14,886 nt of DNA from NCBI RefSeq assembly GCF_049310025.1, contig NZ_JBJYKD010000046.1, positions 1-14,886 on the forward strand. Direction: 5' to 3'. Origin of the DNA: JBJYKD01 sp049310025 (lineage in GTDB: Bacteria; Bacillota; Thermosediminibacteria; Thermosediminibacterales; Tepidanaerobacteraceae). A program made the position numbers and the translations under genes. The notes under the pieces are model-generated. The model worked only from the letters and a program-made list of their open reading frames with translations, ran no database searches and had not been told where the DNA came from. Each line of letters begins with the position of its first letter. The stretch's first letter is position 1. Below are positions 1-6,091 of the stretch, in pieces.

Positions 1-109
1 TTTTACAAAAAGTGAGCTAAATATTTTCCATTTTGTTATTTTTAGGTACTTGACTTTTTACCGCAGGACTTATTTTTCGAAAAACTGTATTTTCATCCCG
101 TTTTTGAGC
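1..109 (-). other. Leader DNA of an off-window minus-strand gene
   Basis: AT-rich DNA downstream, in the minus direction, of the proximal riboswitch terminator. I see no ribosome binding site or start codon for the minus strand here, so the controlled gene must begin beyond the left edge. From the S-box regulon in general, methionine, cysteine or SAM metabolism or methionine transport is expected, but nothing in this window identifies the gene. Confidence 0.5.
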
Positions 110-137
110 AAAAAAAGGACCCCTGCTGAAAGGGGTC
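110..137 (-). terminator. Intrinsic terminator of the proximal SAM riboswitch
   Basis: Read on the minus strand, GACCCCT pairs with AGGGGTC (7 bp, loop TTCAGC) and is followed by a run of seven T after CC. The 5' arm and loop (GACCCCTTTCAGC) can instead pair with the 3' end of the riboswitch (GCTGAAAG and, past a bulge, GGTC). This gives the antiterminator expected when SAM is absent. Confidence 0.9.
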
Positions 138-151
138 GCTTTTAAAAAAGG

Positions 152-250
152 ACCTTATCTTTCAGCTTGCGCTGCAGGAATTGGCACCAAGCCTTCTGGG
201 CCGGTTGCCGGGCTTCATAGGGCCAGTCCCTCCGCCGCTCTGGATAAGGT
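152..250 (-). promoter_or_regulatory. SAM-I (S-box) riboswitch, proximal copy
   Basis: The minus-strand sequence carries the S-box core: GAGGGACTGGCCC, then ATGAAGCCCGGCAACC, then TGGTGCCAATTCCTGCAG, closed by a P1 helix between ACCTTATC and GATAAGGT. This family binds S-adenosylmethionine and in Firmicutes normally ends transcription when SAM is high. The terminator just downstream (110-137) and the complementarity of its loop with the aptamer's 3' end fit that OFF switch. The controlled gene lies off the left edge. It is the second of two aptamers on the same transcript and the nearer one to the gene. Confidence 0.95.
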
Positions 251-412
251 TCTGCATATTTAATTGAAGAAATAAAAAACCTCTTCGCTGAAAGAAGAGG
301 ATGCGGCCGCTTTACCTCTTATCTCTCAGCTTGCGCTGCAGGAATTGGCACCAAGCCTTCTGGGCCGGTTGCCGGGCTTCATAGGGCCAGTCCCTCCGCC
401 GCTCTGGATAAG
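154..412 (-). repeat. Direct repeat: duplicated SAM riboswitch
   Basis: Positions 154-248 and 318-412 are 95-bp direct repeats spaced 164 bp apart. Aligned by eye they differ at one base (T161 against C325), with an uninterrupted identical run of 87 bp (162-248 against 326-412). The 3' flanks, which hold the terminators, are not identical apart from the shared CTTTCAGC/GCTGAAAG element. This looks like a recent duplication or a gene-conversion event limited to the aptamer. Confidence 0.92.
274..300 (-). terminator. Intrinsic terminator of the distal SAM riboswitch
   Basis: On the minus strand, CCTCTTC pairs with GAAGAGG (7 bp, loop TTTCAGC) and is followed by six T. The 5' arm plus loop, CCTCTTCTTTCAGC, is complementary to the distal aptamer's 3' end: AAGAGG pairs with CCTCTT, and GCTGAGAG pairs with CTTTCAGC through one G-U. 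This is a matched antiterminator. The stem differs from that of the proximal terminator, but both keep the CTTTCAGC element. Confidence 0.9.
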
Positions 413-414
413 AG
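316..414 (-). promoter_or_regulatory. SAM-I (S-box) riboswitch, distal (first transcribed) copy
   Basis: Same S-box core as the copy at 152-250, with P1 formed by CTCTTATC and GATAAGAG. It starts about 23 nt downstream of the expected transcription start of the promoter at 444-472, so it is transcribed first. Its own terminator follows at 274-300. The aptamer core is nearly identical to the proximal copy, but the outer P1 pairs are different and match this copy's own terminator arm. Confidence 0.95.
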
Positions 415-443
415 TGAAACTAAATATTAGTATGTTGATAAAA

Positions 444-472
444 ATTATAATAAATCGTTCATGAAATGTCAA
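444..472 (-). promoter_or_regulatory. Sigma-A promoter driving the SAM riboswitch leader
   Basis: On the minus strand there is an exact TTGACA (467-472) and an exact TATAAT (444-449) with a 17-bp spacer. That is a full match to the housekeeping consensus. The start site should lie near 437, just before the distal aptamer. Such a strong constitutive promoter makes sense if control is left to termination at the two riboswitches. Confidence 0.93.
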
Positions 473-690
473 TAGAGTGTGGTTGTTTTTATGTGGTTAT
501 TTTATGATAATGTCACCTTGTAGACACAAAACCGGTCAGATATGCGGGTGCATAACATCAGCGCCCTGGTTAAAGCCTCGAAGACAATTTTTTTATTTGT
601 TAATAAAATCTTTATTCTAAATATTATTATGCAAACATATAGAAATATAAAGAAAATTTAATTATAGAAAAAACAAAAAAATATTTTTAT
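473..690. other. Divergent intergenic DNA with a GC-richer island
   Basis: No gene that I can support. The flanks are very AT-rich, but about 511-585 is clearly richer in G and C. That stretch contains a short hairpin (TATGC, loop GGGT, GCATA, 541-554), the palindrome ACCGGT (531-536), TGTC/GACA arms (511-514, 523-526) and a possible long-range pairing of AACCGG with CTGGTT. A run of seven or more T follows the island, but no good hairpin sits directly before it. A weak promoter-like TTGTTA-N19-TATTAT lies at 597-627 on the plus strand. The island could be the relic of an insertion-sequence end or an unrecognised structured RNA. Confidence 0.35.
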
Positions 691-716
691 AAGGAGGATT
701 TCGCAAAGTAATGTAG
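691..716 (+). other. Strong Shine-Dalgarno followed by ATG-TAG
   Basis: AAGGAGG (691-697) is the best ribosome binding site in the leader. The next start codon, ATG at 711, is followed at once by TAG. It is out of frame with the ROK gene at 767. The 13-nt spacing is long. It may be a start-stop regulatory element, the remnant of a lost gene, or chance. Confidence 0.35.
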
Positions 717-718
717 AA

Positions 719-724
719 TATAAT
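719..724 (+). promoter_or_regulatory. Candidate -10 box for the ROK operon
   Basis: A perfect TATAAT lies 42 bp before the GTG start of the repressor gene, but at 16-18 bp spacing there is no recognisable -35 box. Transcription would begin near 731, at the edge of the inverted repeat at 733-756. It is plausible as an activator-independent weak promoter or one under repression. TATAAT by chance is common in such AT-rich DNA. Confidence 0.4.
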
Positions 725-732
725 ATATAAAA

Positions 733-756
733 ACTTTATTAAGAATTTAAGAAAGT
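733..756. promoter_or_regulatory. Candidate ROK repressor operator (24-bp inverted repeat)
   Basis: ACTTT-A-TTAA-GAAT-TTAA-G-AAAGT: nine of the ten outer positions of each half pair, around a 4-bp centre. It sits between the candidate -10 box and the Shine-Dalgarno AGGA (757-760) of the repressor gene, so binding would block early transcription. NagC/XylR-type ROK repressors bind AT-rich inverted repeats and often control their own operon. Assigning this repeat to the repressor is inference. Confidence 0.45.
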
Positions 757-766
757 AGGAATTAAA

Positions 767-1957
767 GTGCAAAATACGATACCCAGTAACAACAAATTAT
801 TAAAAACCGCTAACGACTCTCTTGTGATGAATCTTATAAGGCAAAGAGGTCCCATATCAAGGGCAGATATTGCAAAGCTAACAAATCTTACGCCACCCAC
901 CGTAACAAATATAATAAATAAGCTGCAGGAACTTAATTTGATTGTAGAATACGCCATGGGAGAATCCAGCGGAGGCCGGAGGCCCTTGCTTTTGAAGACG
1001 AACCCCCAGGCGTTGAACGTCATTGTGGTCCATATCAGCTCCAATAAATTATCCAGCTATCTTACGGATGGAGATCTAAATATTTTAAGGCAGGAAAGCC
1101 GCAGGATAAAGAACTTGAGTAAAGAAGAAATACTGGATCTCATGATCAGTTCCATTTCCGCATACCAGAAAGAAGCCACCGCCGGAATACCGGGGATAGG
1201 CGTGGTCGTCCACGGGCCTGTGAAGGCAAGGGAAGGCATCTCCATTTTTGCACCCAATATAGGATGGAAAAATGTGCCTATCAAATTTATTGTGGAAGAC
1301 AAATTACACATACCCACTTTTGTGGAAAACGATGTGCGGGCCATGACCCTGGGTGAATTTTATTACGGTTGCGCCAGGGATATTAACAATATGGTTTTTT
1401 TGAAGGTTGGATACGGCATCGGATCGGGCATCATACTGGACGGCAAATTGTACAGGGGGTTGAGCGACAGCGCCGGCGAAATAGGGCATACCACCATAGA
1501 TGTGGGTGGACCACAGTGCAGTTGCGGCAATTATGGGTGTCTGGAAGCCATGGCTTCGGAAAACGCGCTGGTCAGGACCATGGTTAAATCCATAAAAGAA
1601 GGCAGGCATTCCATGGTTGTCGAACTGGTCCAGGGAGACCTCGAGTCGGTTACCCCTGAAACCATTTATGAAGCAGCATCTCATGGCGACATACTTGCGT
1701 GCCGGATATTGCGGCAGGTGGCCAGGTACCTGGGAATAGCCATAGCAAACATAATAAACACCTTTAATCCTGAACTGGTGGTTTTGGGCGGCGGTATAAC
1801 CCATGCCAGACCCTTTATAGAGGAAACCATTCTGGAAACGGTGAAAGACAGGGCGCTGGAAAGCTGCTGCGGCGTTTGTAAAATCAGCTTTTCCACCATG
1901 GGGGAGGAAGCCACATTAAAGGGTGCCGCGGATATGGTGCTGACGGAAGTGCTTTAA
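767..1957 (+). CDS. ROK family transcriptional repressor (NagC/XylR/Mlc type)
   Basis: A 396-residue DNA-binding repressor with the usual length for the class. Residues about 10-60 form the winged helix-turn-helix (core ISRADIAKLTNLTPPTVTNI), followed by the wing motif GGRRP at 69-73. The rest is a ROK sugar-binding domain with N188-D189, the KVGYGIGSGI loop and a zinc site H241, C251, C253, C258 (GHTT...CSCGNYGCLE). The first phosphate-binding motif DxGGT is lost, so it should sense a sugar rather than phosphorylate it. GTG is the first start after an in-frame stop at 740-742; AGGA at 757-760 is its ribosome binding site. It is the first gene of the sugar operon and presumably represses it until galactose, glucose or a derivative is present. 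The ligand is inferred from neighbours only. Confidence 0.92.
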   Translation: MQNTIPSNNKLLKTANDSLVMNLIRQRGPISRADIAKLTNLTPPTVTNIINKLQELNLIVEYAMGESSGGRRPLLLKTNPQALNVIVVHISSNKLSSYLTDGDLNILRQESRRIKNLSKEEILDLMISSISAYQKEATAGIPGIGVVVHGPVKAREGISIFAPNIGWKNVPIKFIVEDKLHIPTFVENDVRAMTLGEFYYGCARDINNMVFLKVGYGIGSGIILDGKLYRGLSDSAGEIGHTTIDVGGPQCSCGNYGCLEAMASENALVRTMVKSIKEGRHSMVVELVQGDLESVTPETIYEAASHGDILACRILRQVARYLGIAIANIINTFNPELVVLGGGITHARPFIEETILETVKDRALESCCGVCKISFSTMGEEATLKGAADMVLTEVL

Positions 1958-2001
1958 TAGATGAGCCAAAATGGGGGACAACATTGAGGAGGTAAAGACA
2001 G

Positions 2002-2874
2002 ATGGCACTGGTATCATCGAAGGAAATTCTGGAAAATGCTCAAAAATGCGGCTTTGCCGTAGCGGCGTTTAACGTGCACAATATGGAGACCATGAAGGCG
2101 GTGGTTGAAGCGGCCCGGGAGGAGGAAGCCCCGGTGATACTTCAGACCACGCCGGGGACGTGTAAATATGCGGGGGTAAACTACCTTTATGCCATGGCCA
2201 AAACCGCAGCCGAAGAGTCTTCCATTCCCGTAGCCCTCCACCTGGACCACGGCGAAAGCCTTGAACTTGCCGTAGAGTGTATAAACGCCGGTTATACTTC
2301 CGTGATGATAGACGGCAGCCGGTTGCCTTTAGAGGAAAACATTGCACTGGTGAAAGAAGTAGTCGAATTCGCCCACAGTAGGGGTGTCCAGGTGGAAGCG
2401 GAACTGGGCAGGGTAGGCGGTGCGGAAGAAGAATTGTCCGTGGGCGAATACCAGGCGTCTCTTACAAACCCCGAGGAAGCGGCGGAATTTGTGGCAAGGA
2501 CCGGCGTGGACTCGCTGGCTGTCGCCATAGGCACGGCCCACGGCTTTTACAGAGGGGAGCCAAGGCTGGATTTTGAGAGGCTGGAAAGCATAAGAAGGTT
2601 GGTCCCGGTGCCCCTGGTGCTTCACGGCTGTTCCGGAGTCCCCGACGAGATGTTGAGAAAGGCCGTATCTCTTGGGATCTGCAAGATAAACATTGCCACG
2701 GATATTAGAACGGTTTTTGCCATGGCATTGAAAGAGTTTTTTAAAAATAACCCCGGGGAGGTGGATCCAAGGAAATATTTTAAGCCCGCTATGAAAGTCG
2801 TAAAAGACCTGGTAAAATCAAAAATTCTGCTGGCAGGCGCCAGTGGTAAAGTTAAAAGGAGGACGCTTAATTGA
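2002..2874 (+). CDS. Class II ketose-1,6-bisphosphate aldolase, GatY/KbaY type
   Basis: A 290-residue zinc aldolase that splits a ketohexose 1,6-bisphosphate into glycerone phosphate and glyceraldehyde 3-phosphate. The expected residues are visible: catalytic D82 in HLDHG, zinc ligands H83, H180 (GTAHGFY) and H208 (LHGCSG), and the phosphate-binding INIATDIR segment at about 229-236. Residues such as TPGT (50-53), EAELGRVGG and the positions of the zinc histidines follow E. coli GatY/KbaY (tagatose-bisphosphate aldolase) closely, so tagatose 1,6-bisphosphate is as likely a substrate as fructose 1,6-bisphosphate. GAGGAGGT (1986-1993) lies 8 bp before the ATG. It is 44 bp after the repressor gene and overlaps the isomerase gene by 4 bp. 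Stereospecificity cannot be read from the sequence. Confidence 0.9.
   Translation: MALVSSKEILENAQKCGFAVAAFNVHNMETMKAVVEAAREEEAPVILQTTPGTCKYAGVNYLYAMAKTAAEESSIPVALHLDHGESLELAVECINAGYTSVMIDGSRLPLEENIALVKEVVEFAHSRGVQVEAELGRVGGAEEELSVGEYQASLTNPEEAAEFVARTGVDSLAVAIGTAHGFYRGEPRLDFERLESIRRLVPVPLVLHGCSGVPDEMLRKAVSLGICKINIATDIRTVFAMALKEFFKNNPGEVDPRKYFKPAMKVVKDLVKSKILLAGASGKVKRRTLN
2857..2874 (+). promoter_or_regulatory. RBS and TTGA overlap deciding a TTG start
   Basis: AGGAGG (2857-2862) lies 8 bp before TTG at 2871. The four bases TTGA contain both the TTG start of the isomerase gene and the TGA stop of the aldolase gene. This fixes the rare TTG start and suggests translational coupling. Confidence 0.85.
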
Positions 2875-3941
2875 TTGACTTAAACGATATAAAAAAAATA
2901 AGAGAAATAGACTCGCTGGGATCGCTGATTACCACAGAAAATTACGATGTTCAATTCAGAGAGGGCTTTGAACTGGGAAAGAGTTTTGAAATAAAAAACC
3001 CCGGAAGGGAATTTCATGAGCTGGTTTTATTGGGCACCGGCGGCGGTTCTTCGGTGGCCGGCGGATTGTTGAGGTCCTATCTCTTTGACGAACTTAAAAT
3101 CCCTGTGATAATAAATCAGGGCTACGACGTGCCTGCTTTTGTTGACGGCGATTCACTGGTTTTCGTGGTTTCCCATTCGGGGAACACCGAAGAAACTTTA
3201 AGCGCTTACGAGCAGGCCAAAAAAAGAGGAGCTTACATGGTGGCCATCACCTCCGGCGGAAGGCTGGAAGAGATATGCCGGCGGGACGGTGTCCCGACCC
3301 TTATTGTCCCTTACGATATAGGCCATCCCCGGCGGGATCTGGGATACATATTAGTTCCGATGCTGTCGATTCTGACAAAGCTGGGGATGATTTCAGATAA
3401 GACCGGAGACGTGGAAGACCTTATCGAGTTATTTTCCGTTTTAAAAGAAAGATACCGGGCGGAGACACCTGTAGAAAAAAATCTTGCAAAGCAGGTGGCT
3501 ATCAGCTTATACGGTTATATCCCTCTTATATATGGATCTCTGGATTTTTATGATTCTGTAGCCTGGCGAATAAAAAATCAATTCGGCGAAAACAGCAAAT
3601 TAATGGCTTTTTATAATGTTATACCATCACTGCATCATGATGAAGCTGTGGGTTGGGATATGCCCGCGGAGTTGTTAGAAAAATTTCACCTTTTAGTACT
3701 TAAAGATGATATACTTGATTCAGAAAAAATAAAAAAGCGGAAAATTATCACAATCGATATTTTAAAAGAGAGAATGGGAAGGGTTACCGAACTGTATGCG
3801 GAAGGGAAAACCAGGCTAGCCAGGATGTTTTCCCTGGTCTACCTCGGCGATTTTATCACTCTGTATACGCCCATATACAGGGGTGTTGACCCGACTCCCG
3901 TAGACGTCATCAACCTGTTTAAGAAAAAAATGGCGGAGTGA
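2871..3941 (+). CDS. SIS-domain sugar-phosphate isomerase, bifunctional PGI/PMI type
   Basis: A 356-residue isomerase of the archaeal/thermophile-type phosphoglucose/phosphomannose isomerase family, which interconverts glucose-6-P or mannose-6-P with fructose-6-P. Visible motifs: GTGGGSSVAGG (55-65) and SHSGNTEET (101-109) of the first SIS domain, PRRDLGY (153-159), then QFGENSK with E240 and NVIPSLHHDE with H256. E240 and H256 are 16 residues apart, as are the catalytic E203 and H219 of the Pyrobaculum enzyme. It starts at TTG, coupled to the aldolase, and is followed after 5 bp by the kinase gene. In this operon it should convert the product of the ROK kinase to a ketohexose-6-P. If the sugar is galactose it might act on galactose-6-P to give tagatose-6-P; that is untested inference. 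Confidence 0.88.
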   Translation: MIDLNDIKKIREIDSLGSLITTENYDVQFREGFELGKSFEIKNPGREFHELVLLGTGGGSSVAGGLLRSYLFDELKIPVIINQGYDVPAFVDGDSLVFVVSHSGNTEETLSAYEQAKKRGAYMVAITSGGRLEEICRRDGVPTLIVPYDIGHPRRDLGYILVPMLSILTKLGMISDKTGDVEDLIELFSVLKERYRAETPVEKNLAKQVAISLYGYIPLIYGSLDFYDSVAWRIKNQFGENSKLMAFYNVIPSLHHDEAVGWDMPAELLEKFHLLVLKDDILDSEKIKKRKIITIDILKERMGRVTELYAEGKTRLARMFSLVYLGDFITLYTPIYRGVDPTPVDVINLFKKKMAE

Positions 3942-3946
3942 TATAA

Positions 3947-4876
3947 GTGATACTTACGGTGACGTTGAACACCTCTATAGATAAAGCATATTATGTCGAT
4001 GATTTCAAAATCGGCGAAGTTGTAAGGGTAAAAAAAGCGATTTATTCGGCGGGTGGTAAGGGGCTTAATGTTTCAAGGGTTTTATCCGTTCTCGGCGAAC
4101 CTGTAATAGCCACCGGCTTTACCGGCGGCTGTGCAGGAAAATTTATAGAGAATGAACTGGATAATAGTGGAATTTCGCATAGATTCGTTCATATTGAAGG
4201 CGAAACAAGATCGTGCATAAATATAATTGACAATTACACCGGCATCCAGACAGAATTGCTCGAGCCGGGACCGGCTGTAAATGAAAAAAATATTGAAGAT
4301 TTTATCTCAACATATGAAGAATTAATAGAATCTTGTGATTTGATAACCTTATCTGGAAGTGCCCCTAATGGGGTTGAGCCCAAAATTTACGCAAAACTAA
4401 TCGATATGGGCAAAACGCATGGAAAGAAGGTGATACTTGACACGAGCGGCGAATATTTAAAAGGGGGGATAGAAGCGAGCCCGACGCTGGTAAAGCCCAA
4501 CAAAAAAGAAGCTGAACTGCTGCTTAATATGACCATTGAAAATGTTGAAGATGCAAAGCTGGCTGCAAAAAAACTGCTGGAAATGGGAGTAGAAATTTCG
4601 GTAATATCTCTGGGTTCTAAAGGAGCGGTGCTGGCAAATGGCGAAGATGTTTTGTATGCTCCTGCACCCAGAATTAAAGCGGTAAATACGGTAAGCTGCG
4701 GCGATGCCATGATTGCGGGTTTTGCAGTCGCACTATTGAGAAAATATAGTATAGCCGAAATGTTGAGGCTGGGCGTCGCGGTATCGGCGGCAAATGCCAT
4801 GACGGCGGAAACAGGCAGATGCAAAAGGGAAGATGTGGAAAGGCTTTTAAAGAATGTTTCAGTAAGCAAAATTTAA
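3947..4876 (+). CDS. PfkB-family sugar-phosphate kinase (FruK/LacC type)
   Basis: A 309-residue ribokinase-like kinase of the 1-phosphofructokinase/tagatose-6-phosphate kinase subfamily. It starts with ILTVTLNTSID, carries the first PfkB motif GGKGLNVSR (36-44) and ends with the second motif, here VSCGDAMIAGF with catalytic D253. The usual GAGDS is SCGDA, so the anion hole has a Ser-Cys instead of Gly-Ala while the catalytic Asp is kept. GTG start; GGAG of the preceding gene's end (3935-3938) is the ribosome binding site. Next to an aldolase and an isomerase it most likely phosphorylates fructose-6-P or tagatose-6-P (or a 1-phosphate) to the 1,6-bisphosphate. LacC, FruK and PfkB-type activities cannot be told apart by eye. 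More AT-rich than mglB next to it. Confidence 0.88.
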   Translation: MILTVTLNTSIDKAYYVDDFKIGEVVRVKKAIYSAGGKGLNVSRVLSVLGEPVIATGFTGGCAGKFIENELDNSGISHRFVHIEGETRSCINIIDNYTGIQTELLEPGPAVNEKNIEDFISTYEELIESCDLITLSGSAPNGVEPKIYAKLIDMGKTHGKKVILDTSGEYLKGGIEASPTLVKPNKKEAELLLNMTIENVEDAKLAAKKLLEMGVEISVISLGSKGAVLANGEDVLYAPAPRIKAVNTVSCGDAMIAGFAVALLRKYSIAEMLRLGVAVSAANAMTAETGRCKREDVERLLKNVSVSKI

Positions 4877-4899
4877 TGTTCAAAGGAGAGGGAAACTTT

Positions 4900-5988
4900 A
4901 TGAAAATGAAAAAATTTTTACTTACTGTGCTTGTGATGTTCCTGGGACTGTCACTTATTCTGACAGGATGCGGGGGTTCATCCACCGGCGGTTCCGGGCA
5001 GGGCTCAAGTTCCGGCCAGAGCTCAGGTTCCGGTGACCAGAGCTCATCCAGCGCCGCCAAACCCGTCATCGGGTGCGCCATATATAAATTTGACGATACC
5101 TTTATGACGTCGGTGCGCGACGCCATCGCCAAGGCGGCCGAGGGCAAGGCGGACGTGGAGATCGTCGACAGCCAGAATTCTCAGCCGACGCAAAATGACA
5201 AGATAGATCTTTTCATAACAAAGAAGGTAAATGCTCTTGCGATTAATCCGGTAGACCGCACCACGGCTGGCGTGATTATCGATAAGGCAAAGCAGGCCAA
5301 TATCCCTGTGGTGTTCTTCAACCGTGAGCCTCTGCCGGAAGATATGCAGAAATGGGATAAGGTGTATTACGTGGGAGCCAAAGCAGAGGAATCCGGAACC
5401 ATACAGGGCCAGATCATCGTCGATTACTGGAAGTCGCATCCCGAGGCGGATAAGAACAAAGACGGGGTTATACAGTACGTGATGTTGAAGGGCGAACCGG
5501 GTCACCAGGATGCCGAACTGCGCACTCAATACTCCATAAAGGCCGTGGAAGATGCGGGCATAAAAACAGAAAAGCTGGCTGAAGACACCGGAATGTGGGA
5601 CCGGGTCAAGGGACAGGAGAAAATGGCGGCCTTCCTCGCATCGCTGGGAGATAAAATCGAGGTCGTCTTCGCCAACAACGACGATATGGCACTGGGAGCC
5701 ATAGAGGCTTTAAAGGCTGCCGGATATTTCAAGGATAACAAATTCATGCCGGTGGTCGGCGTTGACGCCACCGCACCCGCCTTACAGGCTCTGGAAGAAG
5801 GAACGCTTCTCGGCACCGTGCTGAACGACGGCAAGAATCAGGGCAAGGCCACATTTATGCTTGCGTATACGCTCGCCCAGGGTATAGAGCCGACCAAGGA
5901 CAATATCGGCTATGAAATCACCGACGGCAAGTATATCTGGATACCTTACAAGAAGATCACGAAAGAAAATATAAATGAGGCAAAATAA
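4900..5988 (+). CDS. mglB: Galactose/glucose ABC transporter substrate-binding lipoprotein MglB
   Basis: A 362-residue periplasmic-type binding protein anchored as a lipoprotein: basic start MKMKK, hydrophobic stretch, lipobox L21-T22-G23-C24, then a Ser/Gly-rich tether to about residue 53. The body follows E. coli MglB closely. Sugar-contact residues appear in KFDDTF, FFNREP (N141), GHQDAELR (His, Asp, Arg), MWDR, NNDD, GVDAT and LNDGKNQG, and the EF-hand-like calcium loop DKNKDGVIQ is kept. So glucose/galactose binding is well supported. ATG at 4900 is chosen because AAAGGAG (4882-4888) precedes it and a signal peptide begins there; an in-frame ATG at 4819 lies inside the kinase gene. It lies 23 bp after the kinase gene and is followed by a stable hairpin before mglA. 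Confidence 0.96.
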   Translation: MKMKKFLLTVLVMFLGLSLILTGCGGSSTGGSGQGSSSGQSSGSGDQSSSSAAKPVIGCAIYKFDDTFMTSVRDAIAKAAEGKADVEIVDSQNSQPTQNDKIDLFITKKVNALAINPVDRTTAGVIIDKAKQANIPVVFFNREPLPEDMQKWDKVYYVGAKAEESGTIQGQIIVDYWKSHPEADKNKDGVIQYVMLKGEPGHQDAELRTQYSIKAVEDAGIKTEKLAEDTGMWDRVKGQEKMAAFLASLGDKIEVVFANNDDMALGAIEALKAAGYFKDNKFMPVVGVDATAPALQALEEGTLLGTVLNDGKNQGKATFMLAYTLAQGIEPTKDNIGYEITDGKYIWIPYKKITKENINEAK

Positions 5989-6017
5989 GCTGCTGAATAA
6001 AGTTATTTGTGATTTGT

Positions 6018-6052
6018 GCAGGGGGCGGTGCACGACTGCATTGCTCCCCTGC
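6018..6052 (+). other. Intercistronic hairpin between mglB and mglA
   Basis: GCAGGGG (6018-6024) pairs with CCCCTGC (6046-6052). The stem continues after a single bulged T through eight more pairs (two G-U) to a CGAC tetraloop. There is no run of T after it, so it is not a normal terminator. Such hairpins after binding-protein genes commonly protect the upstream mRNA and let the binding protein outnumber the membrane parts. Confidence 0.8.
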
Positions 6053-6091
6053 CTGTAATTTAAAAACAACATAAAAAAGGTGACATTTGAT

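Noticed and set aside
152..414. Reading the two long direct repeats as CRISPR or an insertion sequence
   Set aside because: Only two copies, with S-box core motifs and terminators in correct order after a consensus promoter; the riboswitch reading explains every part.
1304..1804. 166-residue minus-strand open frame
   Set aside because: Antisense shadow of the ROK repressor gene; no recognisable motif.
4387..4869. 160-residue minus-strand open frame
   Set aside because: Antisense to the PfkB kinase gene, serine-rich, with no ribosome binding site; the plus-strand product has clear motifs.
4819..4899. Upstream ATG in frame with mglB
   Set aside because: It lies inside the kinase gene and would put 27 residues before a clear lipoprotein signal peptide; ATG 4900 has the ribosome binding site.
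6080..6091. GTG start for mglA four codons upstream
   Set aside because: The GTG overlaps the Shine-Dalgarno AAAGGTGA that correctly spaces ATG 6092.
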